Shown: positions 56,125 to 64,000 of the stretch, piece by piece
Numbering within the stretch: position 1 is the first letter of the stretch
How the letters are laid out: every line of letters starts with the position of its first letter
Assembly (NCBI GenBank): GCA_024036415.1
Contig: JAMWET010001638.1
Coordinates: 299,001 to 363,000, forward strand
DNA: 64,000 bases
Direction of reading: 5' to 3'
From: Prochilodus magdalenae
Taxonomy: Eukaryota > Chordata > Actinopteri > Characiformes > Prochilodontidae
Notes under the pieces: generated by a model
Told to the model about the DNA's origin: nothing
What the model saw: only the letters and a program-made list of their open reading frames with translations
The model's database searches: none
Program-made: the position numbers and the translations under genes

Positions 56125-57424
56125 CAACTTCAGGCTTCTGCAGGTGGTGTTGCACAGGGATGACTGGGCTATAAATACTAACGGGATTCATAGATTGGGA
56201 AGATTTGGGCAGGCCAAAAGATCAAGTGTGAAGGAAGTGGCTGCTTATATATGTGGAGTAGTCAGTGTGAAGGTGTTGTGATGGCGAAGTCAACCCAGAG
56301 TAAGAAAGTCTTTCCCTGTTGGTCTGGCTCACACACATGATTCTCCTCAAACCTTTACAGACGGCCAACTAACAAGAATTTCAACATGGGTTCATTTGAC
56401 TCATCTGAAAAATACTTGAGCTGGGCTTAACACAAAGCACAATAATCCTCCCCTACTACTCATAGCTCCAAGAGAGCCTGCTTTTTGTATGGGACCATAA
56501 GAAAAGACACACCACCAACAGGCTGACAACCATGGGTGCAACTTCAAATTCCTTAAACCTTATCACATAGGGTTTGTTCCAGTTCAGCATTAGCTGCTGC
56601 CAGATCTTGTGACCACTGTGAGGTGTGAGATAGTTTAACAGCTGTAGTAGTGGCTCTGAATTATTAATGTAGAAAGGCTACTATCTATTTTGGTATTGAA
56701 GCCTGGGAAGATGCCACTAGACATGCGTCAGCTAAATACCGTAAATGTAAAATGGTTAAACATTCTGCTACAGTAAAATCTGGTTGCAAATGTGAACATA
56801 TGCTGGTTATACATAGCTATTAAACCAACCTGTACAGTCAGACGGTTCCTTCTTTGACTCAGTGGCTAACAGGCTTTAATATTTCCAGGAATGTAATTTC
56901 TTATGGTTTAATTTGGGTTATAGTTTCTCAGTTTGTCTGTGGATGCTGTATTGTTACTCTATCCGTGATCTATAAGCATTGAAAAACTAAAGAAAACCCA
57001 GAAATGATCCAAAAGTAAGCAGTGTTAAAGATAAAACACAATTTTTCCTCACACAGGGTGTAACAATCCTACTAAATGATTGTGTAAGCTTTCCAGAGAC
57101 AGCATGGTCTCCCCCAAGGTTCCTCCAATAAAACAGATTAATAAACATGATATGGAGTCTTTCCTTGCCACCACTGGCATTGACCTACTCTTTGGATCAT
57201 TAGGATTATATATTATAGTCAAGTAATGGGTGCATATATCTGTACAGAATGTCAAGCAACTGTAATTAATAATGTGGTGGGCAGATTGGTCTTAACACCC
57301 ATACAAAATGTAAGACTGTTGGATTTTGTATTTTTGGCCTTATGCTGATGCCTTTATGTACTTTAGATATATTTAATTAGACCTTATTCTCAGGAAGTCT
57401 GCTATGTTGTAACTATAATACCAC
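56125..57424. other. spacer with a SINE tail fragment
   Basis: GCGTCAGCTAAATACCGTAA near 56725 matches the 3' tail of the fish SINEs in this window without a body. No supported gene. Confidence 0.45.
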
Positions 57425-58014
57425 TATCAATTTGGAAATCTGCCATTTGTTGTGATATCACAATGCCTTCACACTGGCTACACTGGCACACTGAGTTTTA
57501 GCTCCCTCCAAAGATTTTCTATTGGGTTAAGGTCTGGAGACTGGCTAGGCCACTCCAGGACCTTGAAACGCTTCCTACAGAGCCACTCCTTAGTTGCCCT
57601 GGCAGTGTGTTTCGAGTCATTGTCATGCCTTGTGCAGGTCTACAATTTTGTCCCTGGTGTCCTTAGACAGCTCTTTGGTCTTGGCCATGGTGGAAAGGTT
57701 GGACTGTGATTGAAACAGGTTCAATTAATACAGGTAATGAGTGCAGAATAGGAGAGCTTCTTGAAGAAAAGCTAACAGGTCTGTGAGAGCCAGAATTCTT
57801 GCTGGTTGGTAAGTAATCAAATACTTATTTCATGCAATAAAATGCAAATTAATAATTTAAAAATCATACATTGTTTTTTTTTCGGGATTTTTTTTTATTC
57901 TGTCTCTCACAGTTGAAGTGTACCTACGACAAAAATTACAGACCTCTCCATTCTTTGTAGGTAGGAAAGCTTGGAAAATCGGCAGTGTTTCAAATACTTA
58001 TTTCCCCAACTGTA
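57425..58014 (-). pseudogene. Tc1/mariner element with internal deletion
   Basis: On the minus strand the outer end is the terminal-repeat motif TACAGTTGGGGAAATAAG (from 58014). A start codon at 57688 opens [18 protein letters not shown], the usual N-terminus of fish Tc1 transposases. Within about 25 codons the sequence jumps, with a frame break, to [20 protein letters not shown] and [14 protein letters not shown] (to about 57507). The DNA-binding and most of the catalytic domain are therefore deleted. Best-preserved Tc1 ends in the window. Confidence 0.9.
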
Positions 58015-58894
58015 TGTATATATGTGTGTGGGTGTATGTGTACAATTTTTACAAATCCTACAAACAAAGACCTAACAAAGAACGTTTTTACAGATCTAAC
58101 AAAGGCATTGTGGCTTGGAGCAAAGTCAGAGTGAAGGGACATGGTATGATGACAAATGGCAGATGTCCAAATTGATAGGGTTAATACAGATGCAGCATAT
58201 ATATATAGCTCTTCTGAGGTAAGGAGGTAACACGTTTAGCATTAGACAGTAACGTCTTAGACACCCTCCATGTATATGTCCATATGCTGTGTATTATACT
58301 TTATGTAAATCAGAAAAGAGCTGTTACTTAAAGAGTAATAATCTGCACTACACCAGATTATTTTATTTTATTAGGCTTTTTGATGTTTTACTAAAGGCTT
58401 TAGTTTTATCTATCTTTCCTCCATTTCAACTGATTTACTTGAACTCAAATGGGATTGACCCTGATCTTCAAGGTTAAGCTACAGAATGAATTCATTTTAG
58501 GAATTTAGTTCTTGTTCTGTGTATGTGAAAGTATATGTGAGACAGGGGCAGAGGGAGGAAAAGGAGGGAACTAGAATGAGAGAGAAAAAGATGTCTTTTG
58601 CAGGGTACTGCTGTAGATTACTTTTTACTGTGTAACTGATAAAAAAAACAGTTTGATAAAGAAACAATTCTAAAAAGGTTCTAATATACCAGCCTTGTTC
58701 AAAAAATCTTAAAACCTCACAGATTTTAAAAGAATAGCTCAATATCAGGAGGCTGTACCCAAAAATTAAGACTTAGATGATCAGAGCTGTATATGATTTA
58801 CTGTTCAAAAATCAGAATGAACTGTATTAAAATTTTAATAATTAATAATTGATTAATCACATTTCACCATTAATGATCAAATCACCAGGTAGAA
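58015..58894. other. spacer, nothing recognised
   Basis: Short frames without domains. AT-rich. Confidence 0.5.
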
Positions 58895-59290
58895 ATGAAA
58901 TGCCCAGCCCAGTGCTAACCCAGACATAAAAATGAATCTGGCCCAGATCTGGCCCACATCCCCCATTTTCATCTGGCCCACATGCCACATGGATTGACAG
59001 CACTTGGGCAGTCTACACCAGTTGCAAGATGTGGGGCGTATATATGCCAGACTAGGGCCACATGTAAAGCACAACTGGGCCTAATCTGGGCCTGAAGCTG
59101 ACCACGTAATGGGGGCCATATCTGGAAAAGATCCACACCAGACTTATTTCATATACATTTTTCTAACACATGGTCCACAAGCTGAACACAAGATGTGGGC
59201 CTGATCTAGAACAGATCCACACCAGACTTGTTTCAAACAGTAAAATTATTCTGTCCCAGGTCTGGCCCAGCTCAAGCATAAAACACATGG
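58895..59290. repeat. GGCCCA-rich imperfect repeat
   Basis: CTGGCCCAGATCTGGCCCAC (near 58939) recurs as partial words on both strands (AACTGGGCCTAATCTGGGCC near 59073, GTCTGGCCCAGCTC near 59260). GATCCACACCAGACTTATTTC/GTTTC occurs twice (59130, 59214), about 84 bp apart. Similar 'agatctggccc' repeats are common in fish. The class is not assigned. Confidence 0.6.
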
Positions 59291-59561
59291 AGGGGGTAAT
59301 GCAAAAAGAACACAATCTGCGGAGGGTAGGAACTGTTACCCACCCTGTTCAACTATTCTATATTATCTACTAACTAAACCACCACAACAAACCATCCATT
59401 TTTACCCGAAAGTATCTCTGAGACTCATTTTGCATGAGCACACCGTGACACCAAGTTCTTCATAGCTCCACTAAGCCTGTGGTGGACGTCACACAGCCAA
59501 CCCCTCAAGCACACAATCCAAACAATATGCCTGGAGTACCGGACTTAGAAGTGCAACATAG

Positions 59562-60392
59562 CGCCTGCTTGTCAGTGTCTGTGTGTCTGCAGTCCTCTCC
59601 TGCGGCCATGTGCTGGGCACAGCGACTCCTTCATGTGCATTGTCCTCCCCTCTCATGGTGGGCAGCCAAACACCGACTCCATGGATATCCTCTACATGGG
59701 TCCAGTGTCACTGGGGCGATGACAGCAGCAGCAGCCTTCCTCTCAACTGCTTTTCATTTTTCCCTTTGTTCTATGCATTGAATCTATTCTGCGGAGGCTG
59801 CTGCTCATGTGCACTCCCTATAACCCTCAGTGATCTATTCTCCAATGCTGGAGCAGCATGTGAGCTGTTTACCATCTATACTGCATTTAACCTGTTCGCC
59901 CTGGCTGGCTTCCATTTTACCTCCTCCCTAGGTTCACAACATTATGTGTCCCCATTTCCTGCAGTGCGATCACAATCTCTTAGCTTAGCTCCACCACCAG
60001 CACACTTATCCTCTTTACCTTTAGCCTCTGGCTCTTAGGGACCAACTGCCTGGCCAACCATGTCGCTGACAACAGCCCATAGCATCACTGAAGATCTACA
60101 GTCAACACTGCTAGGTTGTCATGTTGTTCCAGTGGCATATTTACGGGCAACTGCAGTGCTTCCCCTTCCAGAACCAGACACAGCTGCACTGTGGCCATAG
60201 CGACAACTTGCAGAATGAATCCTAGGTGCACACACCTGTCAAAGCATGGCAAAGGAGTGTGAACTATCTCTCTTGCTGGGCTCCACTGCAGAGCCTAACT
60301 CTGCTGTTTCCTTCAACATCTTCCCCTGCCAACCAAGAGGTAGCACTTGCACCAACGGTGGGTACGTGGCACTTCTGATACAAATGTAGCAT
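59562..60392 (+). pseudogene. weakly open 0.83-kb segment, unknown
   Basis: One frame is open for about 270 codons with only three stops (at about 60039, 60198 and 60216). It includes a 151-codon uninterrupted run (59583-60038) without an ATG at its start. The segment is GC-richer than its surroundings and non-repetitive. Translated text such as FNLFALAGFHF and ALNLFCGGCCSCA matches no family I know. It could be a decayed coding region of a mobile element, an old gene copy, or a GC-rich stretch with few stops by chance. Confidence 0.3.
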
Positions 60393-61010
60393 AAGCATAG
60401 AAGAACAAGTGGAAGATATTTTTTATATAGCCAAATGCTCAGTTATTTTGTCTGGCTTAGTCTTAAACCTAGTATTAAAATTCAGAGAGGAGATAGGGGA
60501 TGACACAAACTGAACCAGCCAGCATAAAACATATGCACATATTAAAAATGCGCTGTTTCTATTTATTTGCAAAATTAACATTATGTAAAACAATAAACAT
60601 AAAACATCAAATGTGGCAGAACAGAAACTGAAGTCTGACCCACTTACTCTTGTTTGGTTGGTTAACATCATTTTCTTTATATATTTGAATCACCATCCTT
60701 ATGCAGGTAGATTATATTATAAGTCCTGTCAGAAAAGTCTTTTTTTAAATAATGAATATATTTTATCCAATAGCTATTTTGACTGGAAATTACTGAATTA
60801 CTGGGGTCTCTGTTTTTTTGTGGTACTGTACATGTGACAAAAGGTTTAACAAAGCATTTTACTGACCTTAAGTTTTACATATGACTTTTATAGAAATGTG
60901 ATATTTCAGAAATAAATGAATAAAGGAAGTGAAATTGTCAGCTAAAGGGGAAAGATAATTTTGGTTGATAAGATAATTTGATATCAGTAAAGCTGTCTGG
61001 ACAATATCTG
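60393..61010. other. AT-rich spacer
   Basis: Short frames without domains. Confidence 0.5.
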
Positions 61011-61129
61011 GAGACAATGCAAAGAGCTAAGTAAGGGAATTTAGCTCATAAAACGGAAGAAAAATGTAACATTTATTTTCTATATTTATAATATTTCAAA
61101 CGTTTAAGACATATTTTTTCATGGCGTAA

Positions 61130-61400
61130 GAAGTTCCACTACCAAGTTTTCACTAAATAGTTAAAGCCCTCCCTGCTGGAGATGAGATGAATGATAATTT
61201 GTTAATAACGTCCCCACAACAGGCCAATAATCCAAAAAGCAGACTAATTATTCTAGCTATCTCCCAATGCATGGCTTTGATAATTGGAAAATGATGTATG
61301 GATATGATTATTCTCTCTGCAAGGCCTAATTTCCAGCAGGTGCTAGATGGCAGGGATGATAATAATAATGATTTAGTGTTCTTGTGCACAGTTTACAGCA
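61130..61400. promoter_or_regulatory. candidate conserved noncoding element
   Basis: Non-repetitive and motif-dense: GATAATTTGTTAATAACG, ACAGGCCAATAATCC, GCAGACTAATTATTCTAGC, CATGGCTTTGATAATTGG and CTGCAAGGCCTAATTTCC. Repeated homeodomain-like TAATT cores mix with GC-bearing motifs. No supported frame. One of the two strongest conserved-element candidates by texture; conservation is untested. Confidence 0.45.
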
Positions 61401-62329
61401 TTTCTTCAGACGTAATCAGAATTTGATCAGATATTTATTTATGATAACATTCCGAGCCTCGCTGTTAAACGGTACGACTTTGTGCGCATGTTGGAAGGTC
61501 AAGAATTTCTGAAAAGCAAAATGGTGTTTAGAATTAGAAACGTTTTACAATACTTGCAGAATCATCACATATTTAGACACAGTATAATATGTCTATTTAA
61601 ATTCCATCATCTAGAGATGAAATGTGTGGCCTAAATATGCCAAAAACTTAATGTTGTGTTGTGGTAGTGAGAGTTTGCAATCTTACTTATATCTAATTAT
61701 ACCTTACTTATAACCTAATATACGAAATTCCTTGAACATGAATAACATTGCGGAGTGAAATTTTTAGAACTGGCAATAAATCTTTTAATGCTAAACTGTT
61801 GGGTGATCTTTGAACAATTTTAAACTATTTGTGATGTAAGAAAGATAAGTGGTCCATACATAATCGTCTCTTTAGTTTGTCTTTATGTTCTAGGTTTGTA
61901 TGGTTTATTACCCCACCAGTTAACTTACTAAAAATATGCACAACATATACTGTACAAATATTTCAATGTACAGTTCTGAATTGATGTGGCCATTTAGCTT
62001 AACAAGCTAAAAATAATAACGGCTTTTTTTTACCTGTGGTGTTACATTAGAAACATATTTAAACCTTTATAAAGTTTTAGAGGCTAGAAAGCATCTATGC
62101 TATTGCTTGCTTTGAGTTCAGTGTAAAATATGATTCAATTAATTTTTTTTACTATATTAGCACAATTAAGTGAAAGTATGTTAATATGAATGGAGATGCC
62201 TGTAAAACGTATTCAAGTATTCATATCCCTGATACACAATAAAATAACAAACTATAAAGATGACTCCAGATAAGAGTTAAACAAATATGCAGGTGAGTAC
62301 AAAAGTAAACATATGCTATGAACTCTCTA
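61401..62329. other. AT-rich spacer
   Basis: No gene, repeat family or notable motif recognised. Confidence 0.5.
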
Positions 62330-63035
62330 GTTTTAGTGGTATCGGGTCAGATTGACCCAGTTCAACATTTACAAAAACAGTTTTCATTTTTTGAGATTGT
62401 TTTGCTATGATTAATTACTGTAAGAAACATGTTAATGAAAATGACCAAGTTAACATGTTTGCAGACCCCCTGCATGTTTATATTGTACACATCACGCTCA
62501 GGTCAACTTGACCCATTAGTGTGAATGGAGGCTACAAAAAATAAACTTATCAAATTTAGACCAAAACTCATTCATTTGTCACACACCTAATCCCTCTAAC
62601 CAAACAAACACACACACAAACTCACACACACAATTATAGTTCCTTCTTGTTTAGGTTTCAGGTTTAAAACACTGTTGGAAAGATAATTTAGTTTCTATTA
62701 CCTTATTATTTTATTCTGACCCAGAACAGAGGAGATCTATTTGTATTCATCAACATGCCCCAAGACAGAAACTATGGTGGAAATGTCTAAATAAAATAAA
62801 TAAATCAAATATGTTCAGTGTCTAACCAGAAAATCTAGATAAACCATTTACAGATCATAAAACACGATCTGTACGGAGCGAAAAAACTAAATATACACTA
62901 TATTATACACTAATTGACCTAAAAGCAACGTTTATGGTTCTTTTTATACTTTTGGATGGTTACATATGGGTCAGGTCAATTTGACCCAGGAATATTACTG
63001 CTGTTCCTTACACTTGAACATAACAGGAGGGTTAA
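62330..63035. mobile_element. piggyBac-like (TTAA) non-autonomous element
   Basis: The right end CATAACAGGAGGGTTAA (minus strand: TTAACCCTCCTGTTATG) is the typical terminus of a fish TTAA-target element. Close inside is GGTCAATTTGACCC (about 62972). The same palindrome recurs as GGGTCAGATTGACCC (62345) near the left side and GGTCAACTTGACCC internally (62501). The left TTAA end is not preserved. About 700 bp with no transposase. Confidence 0.65.
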
Positions 63036-63110
63036 TTAGGGCTGTCGACTGATTAAAGTAGGTAATCATGATTAATCATATTATGCTGTGAGAGCAACAG
63101 TGCTTGCGCT
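63036..63110 (+). mobile_element. DNA transposon end-like fragment
   Basis: TAGGGCTGTCGACTGATTAA followed by ATCATGATTAATCATATTA resembles the start of a common fish repeat (TAGGGCTGTC...CGATTAATCGC). It directly abuts the TTAA end of the preceding element. Confidence 0.4.
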
Positions 63111-63704
63111 ACTGCACTGTCAGAAAATACGGTACTGTGCATGAACATTATAGTGCCCCAAAAGTAAAACAACTGTTACATTTTTAACATTTTGTGCTAT
63201 TAAATCTTGCATTTTTGCCTGAAAGCTGTTCAGTGCGGATGAGTTTTGGTTTGGAACTCTAAAGAGGCCAAAGAAGAGCAGATCGATTCTGAAGGAAGCT
63301 GGGCTGGAGACACAGGTGCTATACTGTTTGTTGTGGGCATTGTGTGAATGTTAATTAAATGCGTGATGCATCCAGGAGCTTTGGTTGGTAATCCCTGTTT
63401 AATTGTGAGTGTGCATGTGGGTGTGGGTGTTTGTGTGTTCAGTGACTGATGCAAGACCCACTATGACAATTACAGGGCTATTGCATGTATTTGAAGGAAC
63501 ATGTGGGAAAATGAGGCAGCGCTTGGGGTGTGCTTGGCATGTGTGCGACTTTAACTGTGTAATATTTGGGCATGTGTGTGTGGTCACAGCTTGTTTTGCT
63601 TGTGTTCATGGATTGCCAGTGCAACCCACATAGGAATGTTTTCATGATTGCCAAAACCTGAACAGAAAACAGCTGGCGTCAAGTGCAAGAGCGTGTTTCT
63701 TATT
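63111..63704. other. spacer, no supported gene
   Basis: GT-rich pieces at 63405-63440. Opposing short frames are without domains. Confidence 0.45.
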
Positions 63705-63749
63705 GGGAGGGAAGGGGAGGGGGGGTTGAGGGCGTTGGGGGTTGGGGGG
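63705..63749 (+). other. G-quadruplex-prone run
   Basis: At least six runs of three or more G (GGGAGGGAAGGGGAGG, then GGGCG, GGGGG and GGGGGG) lie within 45 bp on the plus strand, separated by 1-5 nt. This fits the standard G3+N1-7 quadruplex pattern with several alternative registers. Confidence 0.8.
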
Positions 63750-63881
63750 CAGTGTATGGCTGTGTGAAAGTAACAAGCATGCTCAGTGAATACACACCTT
63801 CTTATAAGCTGCTGATTTCCTGCAAGGGAGAACAGTGCCTGAAATGGATGTCAGGATAATGAGGCACACTGTTAAAGTGAT

Positions 63882-63883
<2 letters not shown>

Positions 63884-63932
<49 letters not shown>
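63884..63932. repeat. (GT)n microsatellite, ~24 copies
   Basis: A near-perfect GT tract close to the window end, followed by unique sequence to 64000. Confidence 0.97.
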
Positions 63933-63934
<2 letters not shown>

Positions 63935-64000
63935 AGGAAACCTTTTATACTGATTTTCCCTTTCACCATAAGCCTACATATTCTGATACCCTTTGCAAAA

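Overview
This window looks like vertebrate nuclear DNA, most likely from a teleost fish and probably an otophysan (characin or catfish lineage). The evidence is the repeat content: long (CA)n, (GATA)n, (CT)n and (AT)n microsatellites, tRNA-derived SINEs with the fish-type tail GTAAGTCGCTCTGGATAAG, several decayed Tc1/mariner elements, an L2-like LINE, hAT-, piggyBac- and MITE-like pieces, and a palindromic dispersed repeat. The species cannot be named from this sequence. Nothing prokaryotic was seen: no operons, no ribosome-binding sites, and no dense coding on either strand.

I found no host protein-coding gene I can support. Nearly all long open frames are translations of simple repeats (polypyrimidine, CA, GATA, the GAGT minisatellite). 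The protein-like signals I recognise belong to dead mobile elements: Tc1/mariner transposase pieces (7.57, 21.1-21.45, 23.77-24.29, 32.3-33.0, 37.1 and 57.4-58.0 kb) and an L2-like LINE on the minus strand (47.8-49.77 kb) with endonuclease and reverse-transcriptase remnants. The window is best read as a gene desert or a large intron.

Layout. 1-9.6 kb: AT-rich spacer with a palindromic repeat (1.64-2.2), a dispersed repeat carrying CA (2.34-2.68), a 207-bp GATA array, a GC-rich candidate conserved element (3.9-4.15), one MITE (6.05) and a second palindromic repeat (7.8). 9.6-12.9 kb: a 14-unit minisatellite with a duplicated five-unit block, a decayed ~70-bp tandem array and a SINE. 13-19 kb: a hAT-like end, a nested small minisatellite, an (AT)n, a Tc1 derivative, and a ~1.5 kb polypyrimidine/CT/CA domain. 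19-29 kb: Tc1 derivatives, a 20-bp degenerate minisatellite (26.67), and short RFX-, CTCF- and TATA-like motifs (28.3-28.6). 29.7-33 kb: a hAT-like end, a 516-bp MITE with terminal inverted repeats and a Tc1 transposase pseudogene. 34-47 kb: candidate conserved elements, three more MITE copies, an ATTAGT array, a SINE and a Tc1 derivative. 47.4-51.4 kb: the LINE, a 177-bp in-frame tandem duplication and a palindromic repeat. 51.4-64 kb: the second copy of the 20-bp minisatellite, split by a SINE, then candidate conserved elements, long CA and GATA arrays, a 42-bp repeat, a deleted Tc1, a GGCCCA-rich repeat, an 0.83-kb weakly open segment, a candidate conserved element at 61.15-61.38, a piggyBac-like end and a G-quadruplex-prone run.

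The sequence supports repeat families interacting with each other (one repeat seeding a satellite, one repeat inserted into another, deletion derivatives of one transposon at five sites). It does not show a cooperating set of genes. Candidate regulatory elements are called on composition and motif content only and would need cross-species alignment.
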